Part shown: in pieces, positions 27,115 through 37,392 of the stretch
How the letters are laid out: each line of letters begins with the position of its first letter
How positions within the stretch are numbered: the stretch's first letter is position 1
Source of the DNA: Faecalibacterium sp. CAG:1138
Lineage (GTDB): Bacteria > Bacillota > Clostridia > Christensenellales > CAG-917
Assembly (NCBI GenBank): GCA_000434675.1
Contig: HF988637.1
Span: 40,105-104,104, forward strand
Direction of reading: 5' to 3'
Length of the DNA stretch: 64,000 bases
Program-made: the position numbers and the translations under genes
The notes under the pieces: model-generated
The model's input: the letters and a program-made list of their open reading frames with translations, nothing else
Database searches by the model: none
Told to the model about the DNA's origin: nothing

Positions 27115-27242
27115 CGGACGTCAGAATTTTGGAGCTTATCGCCACCGTGGAAAGACTGGCGAGGCAGATCGCCTTGCTGGAAAACAGAATTAAAGTTTTA
27201 GAACAAACGGAGGTACAAAATGTCAATTTGGGACAAAATTGA
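27111..27242 (+). CDS. Short leucine-zipper-like phage peptide
   Basis: A 43-residue reading frame whose ATG overlaps the preceding stop (ATGA) and whose 3' end overlaps the next gene by 23 bases. The sequence MTDVRILELIATVERLARQI continues as a heptad pattern of Leu/Ile, typical of a short coiled coil. Similar small helical peptides occur before late phage genes. It is below usual ORF length cut-offs, so confidence is moderate. Confidence 0.55.
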   Translation: MTDVRILELIATVERLARQIALLENRIKVLEQTEVQNVNLGQN

Positions 27243-28248
27243 GGATCTATTTAAGACCAAAGAAGAAATCGCCGACGAAGAAGCGCAACGCGCGGGCGCG
27301 GCTGTCGAGGGCGAAACCACGAGCGGTCTGGTGGACGCTTTGAAAAATCTCGAGGACGAGCTTAACAAAAAAAATACGGTTGAAGAACCGGACTACGACA
27401 AGCTGTTTCCCGAGGTGAAGCTGGAGAAAAAGGAATACACTCCCGCAACAGACGAGGAAATCGAGAAAAGAGCGCAGGACGAAACGGCAGGCGACTATCA
27501 GAAAAAAACGCAGAATCTTTTGGACTCGGCTAAGAAAAAAGGCGAGGAGCTTTCAGACTACAACAAACAGCTTTCCGAAAAGAAAACCGCTTCGCTTGCA
27601 GACGCCGAATCGGCGGTTGAAAGAGCAAAGGAAACCGCATCCGACGATATGCTGAAAAGAGGCCTCGGGCGAAGCAGCATCGTTGCGGGCATCTTGGGCG
27701 AATACGACAAAGCGGGGCTTGAAAAAGCCGCGGAAATAATGAATTCGTACGACTCGAAAATCGCAGACGTGGAAAAGGAAATTTCGGGGCTTGAATACGA
27801 AAAGAAAAAAAGCCTCGACGAACTCGACCTTGCGCATGCAAAGGAGGTTTCTGACAGAATCGCCGAGCTTAAGGCGGAAAGATTGAAGCTGTCGAACGAA
27901 GCTATCGCCGAAAACAACAAAATCGCCCAGAAGCAGGCGGATCTCGACGCCGAAAGGCTTAAAGACATCGAAAAATACAAAGAGGATCGAAAGAAAAAGG
28001 CCGAGGACGAGGCTAAACAGCTGGCCGAATACGAGAAAAAATACGGCTATTCCGGCGAAAAACAGCAGAACTACGCCAAACGCTACGAGCTGGCTTTGAG
28101 ATATTATCTCACCGTGGATAGCGACATCGCGCTTAAGGCGCTGGAGTCGAGCGCAAACATGAAATACTATTTGGGAAACTATTACGACAAGCTTAAGTCG
28201 GTGCTCACCGATCGCGCGAACAACACCGACAGATACGGCATAACTTGA
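27220..28248 (+). CDS. Long coiled-coil phage virion-associated protein
   Basis: A 342-residue Lys/Glu/Ala-rich protein. Residues about 80-270 are strongly coiled-coil (SDYNKQLSEKKTASLADAES; KEISGLEYEKKKSLDELDLA). A short non-coiled stretch DDMLKRGLGRSSIVAGILGE sits in the middle. It could be an internal head (ejection) or tail protein; the family is not recognised. AACGGAGGTACAAA precedes the start. Confidence 0.65.
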   Translation: MSIWDKIEDLFKTKEEIADEEAQRAGAAVEGETTSGLVDALKNLEDELNKKNTVEEPDYDKLFPEVKLEKKEYTPATDEEIEKRAQDETAGDYQKKTQNLLDSAKKKGEELSDYNKQLSEKKTASLADAESAVERAKETASDDMLKRGLGRSSIVAGILGEYDKAGLEKAAEIMNSYDSKIADVEKEISGLEYEKKKSLDELDLAHAKEVSDRIAELKAERLKLSNEAIAENNKIAQKQADLDAERLKDIEKYKEDRKKKAEDEAKQLAEYEKKYGYSGEKQQNYAKRYELALRYYLTVDSDIALKALESSANMKYYLGNYYDKLKSVLTDRANNTDRYGIT

Positions 28249-28508
28249 CGGAAATTCTGAAGCTGGCCACCGCCAACGGAATATGGGCCGCGCTGTTTGT
28301 GTTCTTGTTCTTTTACCAGCTTAAAGACGGCAAACAACGCGAGCAAAAATACACGGAAACCATTTCGGCCTTGTCCAAAAGTCTGTCGCAGTCCACGGAC
28401 ATTAAGGAGGACATCGAGGACATAAAGGACAGCTTGGACGAAATCAAAACCTATTCGCAAAACCGGTACTCGAAAAAGAGTGCGGCAAAAAAGGAGAACG
28501 CAACGTGA
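28245..28508 (+). CDS. BhlA/UviB-type holin-like protein
   Basis: An 87-residue protein with one N-terminal transmembrane helix (MTEILKLATANGIWAALFVF, then LFFYQLKDGKQREQKY) followed by a charged coiled coil, the layout of the BhlA/UviB holin-like family. The start is a TTG overlapping the preceding TGA with no clear ribosome binding site, so translation is probably coupled. The stop overlaps the next GTG. Confidence 0.75.
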   Translation: MTEILKLATANGIWAALFVFLFFYQLKDGKQREQKYTETISALSKSLSQSTDIKEDIEDIKDSLDEIKTYSQNRYSKKSAAKKENAT

Positions 28509-28717
28509 AAATTCCCGACAAAATGAAGAGCAAAACTTTTTGGCTGGCGCTTGCGGGAGCCGTGGTCGTCTTTTTGCAGACGGCGGGAGTTAAGGTTGAC
28601 GCGCCGTACGTCAACGAACTCGTTACGGCTCTATGCGCGGTGCTGGTTGTTTTAGGCATCGTCAAAGACGACAAAAAGGGCGGCGGACCGAGTGAAGGAG
28701 AAGCCCAGGTAGTATAA
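28505..28717 (+). CDS. Phage holin (phi LC3 type)
   Basis: A 70-residue protein with two hydrophobic segments (KTFWLALAGAVVVFLQTAG and ELVTALCAVLVVLGIVKDD) separated by a short loop, the pattern of the phi LC3 holin family. Start is GTG with AAAAGGAGAAC upstream. Two holin-like genes remain but no endolysin is found in the module. Confidence 0.78.
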   Translation: MKIPDKMKSKTFWLALAGAVVVFLQTAGVKVDAPYVNELVTALCAVLVVLGIVKDDKKGGGPSEGEAQVV

Positions 28718-28718
28718 G

Positions 28719-28749
28719 AAAAACCCACCGAAATTCGGTGGGTTTTTTA
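28719..28749. terminator. Bidirectional terminator at the end of the phage module
   Basis: An AACCCACCGAA/TTCGGTGGGTT hairpin (28722-28744) is flanked by A and T runs on both strands, so it serves both the phage module and the convergent gene at 28761. Confidence 0.88.
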
Positions 28750-28760
28750 CGTTAGGTAGC

Positions 28761-30104
28761 TTATTGCCGCATGTCGGACGGGCGCAGAACGAAGACGTCG
28801 GAATCGCCGAAAGAACTTTGGAAAAAGCCGTTTTTGGCCGTGCCGCAAAACGCGTACGCGCCGTTCACCGAAACTCCGCCGGACGCTCCTTCGAACGAAT
28901 GGGTTACGTTAAGCTTGCCGCCCGAAAACGTGCCGTAAACGAGTTTGCCATCGGACGAAAAGCACAGCGTTTCGCCACCTATGCCCTTGGTGTGGAAGCA
29001 AAGCTCGTCGCACGTCATATCGACGTCTGCGCGGACGACGAAGTCAAGGTGCTCGCAAAATAGCAGCCATTTGGTTTCGCCGCCCAAAGCGGTCAGCACA
29101 AGAAAACCGTTTTCCACAGGGACGGAAAAAGCTTTTTCGGGTTTGTCGAGGGTGGTTTTTTTGATGACGGAGAAACTGCCGTCAAGCGTGCAAAGAAGAA
29201 GCGCGTCGGAGGTTTCGGCCTGATAAAAATAGCATTGTTTTCCGTCGGATACGAAAGGTTCGAAATTGCATAAACGCGCGTTTACGTTCAGCTTTTCGCC
29301 GACGAAACCGTCGGTTCGGTTGAAATCAAAAACTTTGAAGCAGTCGTTTGAGGCGGCTACGACGTTGAACGACGACTTTTCGGGAAGCACCGAAAATATT
29401 TTTTCCGCGCCTGAAAACGTTACGCTTGTCGTTCGAAGCACGTCCAACGAATAGGAAAAGACCTTCACGGCAAGTTTGTCGTTTTGCGCCAGAAAGCAAA
29501 GTATTTCGCTGTCCGAAAGATACGTAAAAACGCTTTTGGATTTGTCGGAAAAGACGGAGGAGCGCACTTCGCCGTCGAAGCTTACGTCGTAGAATCTGTC
29601 GAATTCGTCGCCGGAGGTTGCCACGAAAAAGCCGTTCGGCGTGATTTTTACGGACAAAAAGCTTTCGGATTTTGCGATGACGGAAACGTATTCCAAAGTG
29701 AGGTTTGAGGATACCTTTGCCATAACCGCCGATTTTTTGGCGCCGTCGGAGTTCACGTCGTAGCTGTCGGACGCGCTGTCGAAAAACAGATAGTAGCCGT
29801 CCGAAGAATCATAGACTTCGAAAAGCTGCTCTTTGCCGAGGCCGCCGACGTTTTGCGCGGCCATGTTCTCGTAAACGCTGGGCTTTCGGGGAAATTCGTT
29901 GTAAACCGTTTTGGGTTTGTCGGCGTCGTCGGTAGCGGGTTCGTCGGGCTTTGGCCCTGCAGGTTCTGCAGGTTCGGCCTGCGCGGGATTGTCGGGAACG
30001 GTCGGCTTGTCGCCTGAAAAATATTGATCGTAAAGGGCAAAGCACAGCACGCTGAGACCGATAAGAAAGGTCACCAGCAGCCATTTGCCGGTAGAGTTTT
30101 TCAT
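28761..30104 (-). CDS. Membrane-anchored beta-propeller-like protein of unknown function
   Basis: A 447-residue protein with an N-terminal membrane helix (about residues 8-28, WLLVTFLIGLSVLCFALYDQ). A Pro/Ala/Glu-rich linker follows (about 35-65), then a long beta-rich domain with recurring blade-like units (SDGYYLFFDSAS, TPNGFFVATSGD, LSDSEILCFLAQNDK, SSDGKLVYGTFSGGK). This suggests a propeller-like extracytoplasmic domain, but no family is recognised. The start at 30104 follows AAAAGGAGGCG; an in-frame ATG at 30167 is rejected. It lies 79 bases after murG on the same strand and may be co-transcribed. Confidence 0.72.
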   Translation of the reverse strand: MKNSTGKWLLVTFLIGLSVLCFALYDQYFSGDKPTVPDNPAQAEPAEPAGPKPDEPATDDADKPKTVYNEFPRKPSVYENMAAQNVGGLGKEQLFEVYDSSDGYYLFFDSASDSYDVNSDGAKKSAVMAKVSSNLTLEYVSVIAKSESFLSVKITPNGFFVATSGDEFDRFYDVSFDGEVRSSVFSDKSKSVFTYLSDSEILCFLAQNDKLAVKVFSYSLDVLRTTSVTFSGAEKIFSVLPEKSSFNVVAASNDCFKVFDFNRTDGFVGEKLNVNARLCNFEPFVSDGKQCYFYQAETSDALLLCTLDGSFSVIKKTTLDKPEKAFSVPVENGFLVLTALGGETKWLLFCEHLDFVVRADVDMTCDELCFHTKGIGGETLCFSSDGKLVYGTFSGGKLNVTHSFEGASGGVSVNGAYAFCGTAKNGFFQSSFGDSDVFVLRPSDMRQ

Positions 30105-30183
30105 AATAAAACGCCTCCTTTTCCCACATTGTAGCATGGAGAAAAAGAGGCGAAAGCGGCTTTTCAAATTAAGTCAAAAAAAG

Positions 30184-31221
30184 CTATCGGACGTTTCCGT
30201 TTGCCACGGCAAAAAGAATATCGGCGATTTTTTTGTTCGCAGGCGGCGACATCGGTCGCATTTTGACAGATTTTGCTTCCGCTATGGCCGAAAGCAGAGT
30301 TTGGGTGGAAAGGTCCGCTTGCTCCAAAACGACTGCGCCGTACTTTTTGGCGTAATAGGCGTTGTCGAGTTGGTCGCCGCGGCTTGCGCCCGCGGGAAGC
30401 GGAATGAGAACCGCGGATTTTTCGAGCGCGGAAAGCTCGGACACTGCGCCTGCCCCCGCGCGGGATACGACGACGTCGGCAAGGGCGTAAAGATTTTCGA
30501 TGGCCTCGGAGTAGGCGATAGGCTTATAGTGCGGCGAATCGGAATAGCGTAGGCTGTTTTTTCCCATAACGTGAACGACGTCGTAGGTTTCGAGAAGCTT
30601 TGGAAGAGCGGCCTTTACGGCTTCGTTTATCGCGACGGAACCCGACGAGCCGCCCACGACGAGAAGCACGGGCCTCGAGCCGTCGAATTCCAAAAACCTT
30701 GCGGCGCGTTCCTTTTGTCCCGTAAACAGGCTGTCGCGGAGCGGAAATCCCACGAAAATTCTGGACGGGTTTTCGGCCGCCGTTTCGGGATAAGCGGTGA
30801 GGACCTTTGCCCCGAAATGCTTTTCGGCAATTTTGTTTGCAAGCCCTAAGGAAAAATCGCTTTCGTGAACGACGACGGGTATGCCCAGTTTTTTGGCCGC
30901 AATGACGGACGGCAGAGAAACGTAGCCGCCTTTTCCGAAAACTACGGCAGGTTTAAGGCGCTTTAAGTGTTCGGTTGCTTCTTTTACGCCTTTTATCAGT
31001 TTGAACGGTATGGCGAAATTCTTAAGCGACAGACTTCGCCTGAATTTTGCCGTTTCCGTTTCAAAATAGGGAAGCTCGGCGTCCATAGCCAAAGTTTTTT
31101 CGACGCCGCTTCCGCCTATATAACAAATTCGGTCGAATTTTTTTTTAAGTTCGGGGACGATTGCAAGGGCGGGCAGAACGTGCCCCGCCGTTCCGCCTCC
31201 CGTAAGTACTATGGTTTTCAT
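30184..31221 (-). CDS. murG: UDP-GlcNAc:lipid-I N-acetylglucosaminyltransferase MurG
   Basis: A 345-residue GT28 enzyme making lipid II for peptidoglycan at the inner membrane face. The donor/acceptor signatures are intact: VLTGGGTAGHVLPALAIVPE at the N-terminus, VVFGKGGYVSLPSVIAAKKL, PVVVHESDFSLGLANKIAEK (the usual HEQN is HESD), LLVVGGSSGSVAINEAV and VVSRAGAGAVSELSAL. The start at 31221 has GAGGT seven bases upstream. It is isolated from any dcw cluster. Confidence 0.93.
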   Translation of the reverse strand: MKTIVLTGGGTAGHVLPALAIVPELKKKFDRICYIGGSGVEKTLAMDAELPYFETETAKFRRSLSLKNFAIPFKLIKGVKEATEHLKRLKPAVVFGKGGYVSLPSVIAAKKLGIPVVVHESDFSLGLANKIAEKHFGAKVLTAYPETAAENPSRIFVGFPLRDSLFTGQKERAARFLEFDGSRPVLLVVGGSSGSVAINEAVKAALPKLLETYDVVHVMGKNSLRYSDSPHYKPIAYSEAIENLYALADVVVSRAGAGAVSELSALEKSAVLIPLPAGASRGDQLDNAYYAKKYGAVVLEQADLSTQTLLSAIAEAKSVKMRPMSPPANKKIADILFAVANGNVR

Positions 31222-31476
31222 AACGTTACCTCGCATCAGGGTATGATTTTTTGGTTATATTGTTTCCAAAACCTCGGCCGCGTAAACTGCTTTTTTGGGG
31301 GTGATTTTCGGCGGAGTGTGTCAAAAATCACGATAAACGTGTCAGAAATTCCGCCATGTGGCGAGAAAAAATTTTTTCTAAAAAACAATTTGGCCGAAAA
31401 TCCGCTATCTTTTTGGAAAATAATGTGCTACAATGATTAAGTTATTATTTTTATTTTAGCCATCGGGGGTTTATAC
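31222..31476. other. Divergent intergenic region between murG and the topoisomerase operon
   Basis: 255 bases. It holds two direct copies of GTGTCA-R-AAAT exactly 21 bases apart (from 31318 and 31339), a GCCATGTGGC inverted repeat, and a 16-base palindrome of AGAAAAAA/TTTTTTCT (31364-31379) likely to be bent DNA. An extended minus-10 element, TGC-TACAAT, lies at 31426-31434 for the rightward operon. Function of the repeats is not known. Confidence 0.45.
31426..31434 (+). promoter_or_regulatory. Extended minus-10 promoter for topoisomerase operon
   Basis: TGC-TACAAT forms an extended minus-10 box about 43 bases before the start codon; the minus-35 region is weak. Confidence 0.5.
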
Positions 31477-33441
31477 ATGGCAGATTATAAGGCAAAAGAT
31501 ATACAGGTTCTGGAAGGTCTGGACGCAGTGAGAATGCGTCCGGGTATGTACATCGGTACTACGGGAAACAAGGGCCTTCATCATATACTTTGGGAAATCA
31601 TCGACAACGGCATAGACGAAATCACCAACGGCCACGGAAACAGGGTGGAAGTGGAACTTTTGGACGACAACGTCATGCGCGTTACGGATAACGGCCGCGG
31701 CGTTCCGGTGGACAAGCACCCAAAACTCGGGATTTCGGGCGTAGAGGTGGTTTACACCCAGCTCCACGCAGGCGCGAAATTCGACAACGAAAGCTACGGT
31801 TTTTCGGGCGGTTTGCACGGCGTCGGCGCGTCGGTTACCAACGCGCTCAGCGAATGGATGACCGTTGAGGTTTTCAAGGACGGAAACCACTATCGGCAGG
31901 ACTTCCACAGCCCAGAAGTGAACGGCAAAATCAAGTCGGGCGTCAAGCTGTCCGATCTCAAGGTCGTGGGAAAAACCAAGGAAACGGGAACGCGCGTTAC
32001 GTTTAAGGCGGACGAAAGAGTTTTCGGCTCGGAAAAATACGATTACGACGTCATTGCGGAGAGGCTGAGGGAAATCGCCTTTTTAAACAAACAGGTTACC
32101 CTCGTCCTTAAGGACGAAAGACTGCCGTTTTTCGGCGGCACGGGCAAATTCGACACCTTCCGCTTCGAGGGCGGCGTTTCGGATTTCGTGGCCTACCTCA
32201 ACGAGGAAAAGGACGCAATTTACCGCAATCCTATTCTGCTTGAGGGCAAGGACGGCAACTTTATCGTTTCGGTGGCGTTTCAGCACACCGATTCCTACTC
32301 GGAAAACATCATAAGCTACGTCAACAACATTCCTACCTCCGACGGCGGCACTCACGAAGTCGGCTTCAAGTCGGCAATCACAAGAGTGCTTAACGACTAC
32401 GCCAGAAAGAGCGGTTTTCTGAAAGATAAGGACGCAAACTTTTTGGGCGAGGATTTCAGGGAAGGCATGACGGCGGTTCTGTCCATAAAAATGCAGAACA
32501 TTCAGTTCGAAGGGCAGACAAAAACCAAGCTCGGCAACCCCGAAGCAAAGCTTCTGACGGAACAAATCGTCAGCCAGAAGCTGGACGAATATATAAACCT
32601 CAAGTCCTCCAAATCCGTCGTGGACAAAATTCTGAATAAGGCTTCCGGCGCGGCGAAAACCCGTGAAAGCGTGAAAAAGGCCAAGGAAATAAGTCGCAAA
32701 AAGAACAGTCTGGACGGCGCGCCGCTTATCGGCAAGCTGGCAAGTTGCAGCGGCAGAAAACCGGAGTTTAACGAGCTTTTCATCGTTGAGGGCGATTCTG
32801 CAGGAGGCAGCGCAAAACAGGGACGCGACAGGAGAACGCAGGCGATTCTGCCGCTTAAGGGCAAGCCGCTTAACGTTGAAAAACAGTCTATCGACAAAAT
32901 TCTGGACAACGACGAAATAAGGACCATAATCACCGCTTTGGGCACGGGAATCGACGACGATTTCGACATCAACGACCTTAGGTACCACAAAGTCATCATC
33001 CTGGCCGACGCGGACTACGACGGCGCGCACATAAGGGCTTTGCTCTTGACCTTCTTCTTCAGACACATGAAGGAACTGGTGCTTGGCGGGCACGTCTATA
33101 TGGGTATGCCGCCGCTCTATAAGCTTTCGAAGAAAGACCTCGTCAGATATTGCTACGACGACGAGGAACTTGAAGAAGCCAGAAAAGATTTCGGCAGAAA
33201 CTATAATTTGCAACGCTATAAAGGTCTCGGCGAAATGAACCCGGAGCAGCTTTGGGAAACCACTTTGGATCCGACCAAGCGCTCGCTGGTCAGAGTTACC
33301 ATTCAGGACGCCGCGCTTGCCGATAAGCGTATCACCACGCTTATGGGCGACAAGGTGGAGCCGAGAAAGGAATACATTTTCAAGTATGCAAACTTCAACA
33401 AAGAGGACAATTTCGACAAACCGACGGGAGGTAACAAATAA
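31477..33441 (+). CDS. parE: Type IIA topoisomerase subunit B (topoisomerase IV ParE-like, GyrB family)
   Basis: A 654-residue ATPase subunit. GHKL ATPase: [29 protein letters not shown] (ATP-binding Asn), [37 protein letters not shown] domain: [20 protein letters not shown] and the metal-binding [10 protein letters not shown]-terminal tail: [20 protein letters not shown]. GyrB and ParE are hard to separate by eye. The ParE call leans on the partner A subunit, which lacks a GyrA box, and on the absence of recF/dnaA nearby. It overlaps the A subunit gene (TAATG). Confidence 0.72.
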   Translation: MADYKAKDIQVLEGLDAVRMRPGMYIGTTGNKGLHHILWEIIDNGIDEITNGHGNRVEVELLDDNVMRVTDNGRGVPVDKHPKLGISGVEVVYTQLHAGAKFDNESYGFSGGLHGVGASVTNALSEWMTVEVFKDGNHYRQDFHSPEVNGKIKSGVKLSDLKVVGKTKETGTRVTFKADERVFGSEKYDYDVIAERLREIAFLNKQVTLVLKDERLPFFGGTGKFDTFRFEGGVSDFVAYLNEEKDAIYRNPILLEGKDGNFIVSVAFQHTDSYSENIISYVNNIPTSDGGTHEVGFKSAITRVLNDYARKSGFLKDKDANFLGEDFREGMTAVLSIKMQNIQFEGQTKTKLGNPEAKLLTEQIVSQKLDEYINLKSSKSVVDKILNKASGAAKTRESVKKAKEISRKKNSLDGAPLIGKLASCSGRKPEFNELFIVEGDSAGGSAKQGRDRRTQAILPLKGKPLNVEKQSIDKILDNDEIRTIITALGTGIDDDFDINDLRYHKVIILADADYDGAHIRALLLTFFFRHMKELVLGGHVYMGMPPLYKLSKKDLVRYCYDDEELEEARKDFGRNYNLQRYKGLGEMNPEQLWETTLDPTKRSLVRVTIQDAALADKRITTLMGDKVEPRKEYIFKYANFNKEDNFDKPTGGNK

Positions 33442-35876
33442 TGGCTAAAGAAAAAATTATCGAAGCGGATAATTCGGTCGTTTTCGAAAAACCTCTCGAG
33501 CAGGTTTTGCACGAAAGTATGATTCCGTATTCGGAATCGGTTATTCTCGAACGCGCTTTGCCGCGCGTGGAGGACGGGCTTAAGCCCGTTCAGAGAAGGG
33601 TGCTTTACAGCATGTACGAACTGGACGTAACCCCCGACAAGCCGCACAGAAAGTGCGCGCGTATAGTCGGCGATTGTTTGGGTAAATATCACCCTCACGG
33701 CGACAGCAGCGTTTACGGCGCGCTTGTCAGAATGGCGCAATCGTTCAGCATGAGAATGCCGCTCGTGGACGGGCACGGCAACTTCGGCAGCGTGGACGGC
33801 GACGGACCTGCGGCTATGCGTTACACGGAAGCAAGGCTTATGCCGCTTGCCGTGGAAATGCTTAAAGATCTGGACAAAGACACCGTCGAAATGCAATGGA
33901 ACTTCGACGACACCATAAAAGAACCGGTTACGCTTCCGGCAAGGTTCCCGAACCTTCTGGTGAACGGAGTGGAGGGCATAGCGATAGGACTTTCGTCGCA
34001 CATTCCGCCGCACAATCTCGGCGAGGTTATCGACGGCACGGTGGCGCTTATCGACAAGCCTAAAATGAAGCTCGAGGAAATTATGACCTACATCAAGGGG
34101 CCGGATTTCCCGACGGGCGGAACCATAGTGATGGGGCCGGAGCTCGTGCAAGCGTACGAAACGGGCAAAGGCAAGGTGAAGGTCCGCGCAAAGGCGTTTA
34201 TCGAGGACGACACCGGCGACAAAAAGAACATCGTCATAACAGAAATTCCGTATCAGCTGAAAAAATCGGACATTCTCACCAAAATTCTGAAACTGAGAGA
34301 GGCCAAAAAGGAAAGCTGTCTGCAATATATATCCGACATCGTGGACGAAAGCGACAGGACGGGTATGAGAGCCGTCATCAAGGTTAAAAAGGACGGCAAC
34401 GCAGAACAGATTCTGAGGTACCTTTTCAAGCAGACCGACCTCGAAATCAACTATAATTTCAATATGGTGGCCATAGCCGGCGGCAAACCGTGCCAGCTGG
34501 GGCTTATCGAAATTCTGCAATATTACGTCGATTATCACCGTCAGGTCATCGTCAGACGCGCGACTTACGATCTTAAGGCGGCCAGGCTCCGCGCGGAGAT
34601 CGTGGAAGGATTGCTGATTGCGATAAAGAACATCGACGAAGTTATAAAAATCATCAAAAAATCCCCGACGACGGCGGCGGCCTCGGAAGCGCTGAAAAAA
34701 CGTTTCGAGCTTACCGATCGTCAGACGCAGGCCATTTTGGAAATGAAGCTCAGAAGGCTTACGGGGCTTGACGTCAAATCGCTTGAGGACGAACTGGTCG
34801 AACAGAAAAAGAGAATAGAAGATCTGACCGCGCTTTTGCAAAGCCGCAGACGCCAGAACTCTTTGATGCAAAAAGAGCTTCTGGAAATCAAAAAAACCTA
34901 CAAATCGCCGCGCCTCACCGACATAAAGGCAGAGGGAACCGACATCGAAGTGTCGTATCACAGAGAAGACGAGGTGGCGTATAAAGAGGGCGTTCTGGTT
35001 CTGGGCGAAAACGGCGGACTTAAATTCGTAACCAACCGCAGTTTCGGCGGCGCACAGAGGAGGGCGGCGGACAACGATCAGTCTTCCGTCGTAAAGCAAG
35101 CCGTTTCGGCCAACAACAAGCAGAAGATTTTTGCTTTTTCCGACCTCGGAAACTGCTTCAGACTGAGCCTCGACGAGCTTCCGGAAAAGAAGTGGCGCGA
35201 ACAGGGCGCAAGCATAGGCAAGCTGAATAAGGCCGCGGGAGCGAACGAAAAAATCGTCAAAGTGTTTGCGGTGGACGTTATTCCGGAGGGCGACGCGGTT
35301 ATGTTTACGGCTTCGGGCATGGTGAAGCGCACCCCTTGGCAGGAGCTTGACGTTCAGAAAAACGTATATAAGGTTATCAATCTTTCTGACGGCGACAATC
35401 TGATGTCGGTGGAAACGGTGGAGCCCGAATACAGAGTGTTTATGGCCACCGAGCAAGGCATGTGCTTAACTTACGAAAACGACGAAATCCCGACGCAGGG
35501 CAGAAACGCTTCGGGCGTCAAGGGCATCAAGCTTTCCGACGGCGACAGGTTGCTGGCGGCAATGGAGATAAACGACGAGGGCGAAATCGTGGTCGTCACC
35601 GACGGAGGATACGCAAAACGCGTTCTGGCGTGGAGCTTCGATTCCTCAAAACGCTACAACAAAGGCGTGAAACTGGTCGATTTGCCTGACAAAACCAAGG
35701 TTGCGCTGGTAAGCTACGTCAAATTCCCTTACGACGTGATGCTGGTTTCGGGCGAGAACGTTTACGGATTCTCCACCGACGACATCGCTCTGGACAGCAG
35801 GACGGGAAGAGGCAAGGCTTTGATCAAAGGCAAAAACGTGAAAGCATACAAACACGTCGCGGACGTTTTAAGATAA
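33441..35876 (+). CDS. parC: Type IIA topoisomerase subunit A (topoisomerase IV ParC-like, GyrA family)
   Basis: An 811-residue DNA cleavage subunit. The breakage-reunion domain has [20 protein letters not shown] and [20 protein letters not shown], and the catalytic Tyr lies in [10 protein letters not shown]. The quinolone-determining region reads [36 protein letters not shown] resembles ParC more than GyrA. The C-terminal pinwheel is present ([24 protein letters not shown]). The GyrA-box pattern QRRGGKG is missing; the nearest string is QRRAAD, so wrapping-type supercoiling is unlikely. Strong GGAGG site inside the parE end. Confidence 0.72.
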   Translation: MAKEKIIEADNSVVFEKPLEQVLHESMIPYSESVILERALPRVEDGLKPVQRRVLYSMYELDVTPDKPHRKCARIVGDCLGKYHPHGDSSVYGALVRMAQSFSMRMPLVDGHGNFGSVDGDGPAAMRYTEARLMPLAVEMLKDLDKDTVEMQWNFDDTIKEPVTLPARFPNLLVNGVEGIAIGLSSHIPPHNLGEVIDGTVALIDKPKMKLEEIMTYIKGPDFPTGGTIVMGPELVQAYETGKGKVKVRAKAFIEDDTGDKKNIVITEIPYQLKKSDILTKILKLREAKKESCLQYISDIVDESDRTGMRAVIKVKKDGNAEQILRYLFKQTDLEINYNFNMVAIAGGKPCQLGLIEILQYYVDYHRQVIVRRATYDLKAARLRAEIVEGLLIAIKNIDEVIKIIKKSPTTAAASEALKKRFELTDRQTQAILEMKLRRLTGLDVKSLEDELVEQKKRIEDLTALLQSRRRQNSLMQKELLEIKKTYKSPRLTDIKAEGTDIEVSYHREDEVAYKEGVLVLGENGGLKFVTNRSFGGAQRRAADNDQSSVVKQAVSANNKQKIFAFSDLGNCFRLSLDELPEKKWREQGASIGKLNKAAGANEKIVKVFAVDVIPEGDAVMFTASGMVKRTPWQELDVQKNVYKVINLSDGDNLMSVETVEPEYRVFMATEQGMCLTYENDEIPTQGRNASGVKGIKLSDGDRLLAAMEINDEGEIVVVTDGGYAKRVLAWSFDSSKRYNKGVKLVDLPDKTKVALVSYVKFPYDVMLVSGENVYGFSTDDIALDSRTGRGKALIKGKNVKAYKHVADVLR

Positions 35877-35891
35877 ATTTCGGAGGGACAA

Positions 35892-37376
35892 ATGAAAACG
35901 GGATTCGATTCCAAATTATACATGAAGAAGCAATACGAGCACATTCTGGAGCGCATCGATATGGCGGGCGGCAAGCTTTACCTCGAATTCGGCGGCAAGC
36001 TGTTTGACGACTTGCACGCGTCGAGGGTGCTTCCCGGCTTCGACTGCAACGCGAAGATAAAACTTCTTCAAAAGCTCAAGGACAAAGCGGAAATCATTTT
36101 CGCCATTTCCGCCGACGACATCGAACGCAACAAAATCCGCGCCGACTACGGCATAACCTACGGCACCGAAATCATGCGTCTTATCGACGTTATGGGCGAC
36201 ATGGGCATCATGGTGAACAGCGTCGTCATCACCAAATTCAAGGAACAGCCTCAGGCGGTTATTTACAAGACAAAACTTGAAAACCGCGGCATAAAAGTGT
36301 ACACTCACACTCTCACCAAAGGCTATCCTACTGACGTTGACACCATAGTCAGCGACGAAGGCTACGGCAAAAACGCTTACATAGAAACGACGAGGCCGCT
36401 CGTCGTCGTCAACGCGCCGGGGCCTAACAGCGGGAAGCTTGCCACCTGTCTGTGCCAGCTTTATCACGAATACAAGAGGGGAGTTAAGGCGGGCTACGCC
36501 AAATTCGAAACTTTCCCCGTGTGGAATCTGCCGCTCAAACACCCGGTGAACATCGCTTACGAGGCGGCCACCGCGGATATAAAAGACGTCAACATGATCG
36601 ACTACTTCCATCTGGAAGCCTACGGCGTCACCACCGTCAACTACAACCGCGACATCGAGGTTTTTCCGGTGGTAAGGTCGATTCTCTCCAAAATTTCCGA
36701 CAACAATCTGGACTATAAGTCCCCGACGGATATGGGCGTGAACATGGCGGGCTACGCCATAACCGACGACGAGGTTTGCCGCGAGGCGTCCTCGCAGGAA
36801 ATTATCCGCCGCTATTATAAAGGTCTCTGCGACCACAAAAACGGACTTGTGGACAAGGAAACCGTTGAAAAACTGGAGCTTCTGATGGGCGAACTGGGCC
36901 TTAAACCTACAGACAGAAAGGTGGTGGGGCCGGCGCTTGAAAAGGAAGAAAAGTGCGGGGAAGCGGCGTGCGCGCTGGAACTTGAGGACGGCACCGTCGT
37001 TACCGGCAAAAACACCAAACTTATGACGGCTCCCGCAAGCTGCATATTGAACGCGGTGAAGACGCTTGCAAACGTCCCCGATCGCTTCAAGCTGCTTGCG
37101 CCGAACGTTCTGGAGCCTATCACAAAGCTTAAACAGCGCACTCTGGGCGACAAAAACTTCCGCCTGAATCTGGAAGAAGTGCTTATCGCGCTCAGCATCT
37201 GCGCCGCAACGAACGATATCGTAAGAGATACCGTCGAAAAGCTGGAGGAACTTAAGGGGGCGGAACTGCACTCGTCCCGCATGCTGCATCCGACCGACGA
37301 AAACATTTTGAGAAAGCTCAAAATCAACGTTACCTCGGAGCCTCGGTTCACCAGTCAGAATTTATACGATAACTAA
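35892..37376 (+). CDS. DUF1846 (UPF0371) family protein
   Basis: A 494-residue cytoplasmic protein of the conserved but poorly understood DUF1846 family. It begins KTGFDSKLYMKKQYEHILER and has YLEFGGKLFDDLHASRVLPG, then ISADDIERNKIRADYGITY. The nucleotide-like segment is VVVNAPGPNSGKLATCLCQL. Length is normal for the family. It sits 16 bases after parC with CGGAGGGAC upstream, so it is likely in the same operon. The biochemical role is unknown. Confidence 0.9.
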   Translation: MKTGFDSKLYMKKQYEHILERIDMAGGKLYLEFGGKLFDDLHASRVLPGFDCNAKIKLLQKLKDKAEIIFAISADDIERNKIRADYGITYGTEIMRLIDVMGDMGIMVNSVVITKFKEQPQAVIYKTKLENRGIKVYTHTLTKGYPTDVDTIVSDEGYGKNAYIETTRPLVVVNAPGPNSGKLATCLCQLYHEYKRGVKAGYAKFETFPVWNLPLKHPVNIAYEAATADIKDVNMIDYFHLEAYGVTTVNYNRDIEVFPVVRSILSKISDNNLDYKSPTDMGVNMAGYAITDDEVCREASSQEIIRRYYKGLCDHKNGLVDKETVEKLELLMGELGLKPTDRKVVGPALEKEEKCGEAACALELEDGTVVTGKNTKLMTAPASCILNAVKTLANVPDRFKLLAPNVLEPITKLKQRTLGDKNFRLNLEEVLIALSICAATNDIVRDTVEKLEELKGAELHSSRMLHPTDENILRKLKINVTSEPRFTSQNLYDN

Positions 37377-37392
37377 TAAAGGAGATATTTTT

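Noticed and set aside
17300..28800. Attachment-site direct repeats flanking the phage module
   Set aside because: No convincing pair of direct repeats could be found by eye at the two edges, and no integrase gene is present to guide the search.
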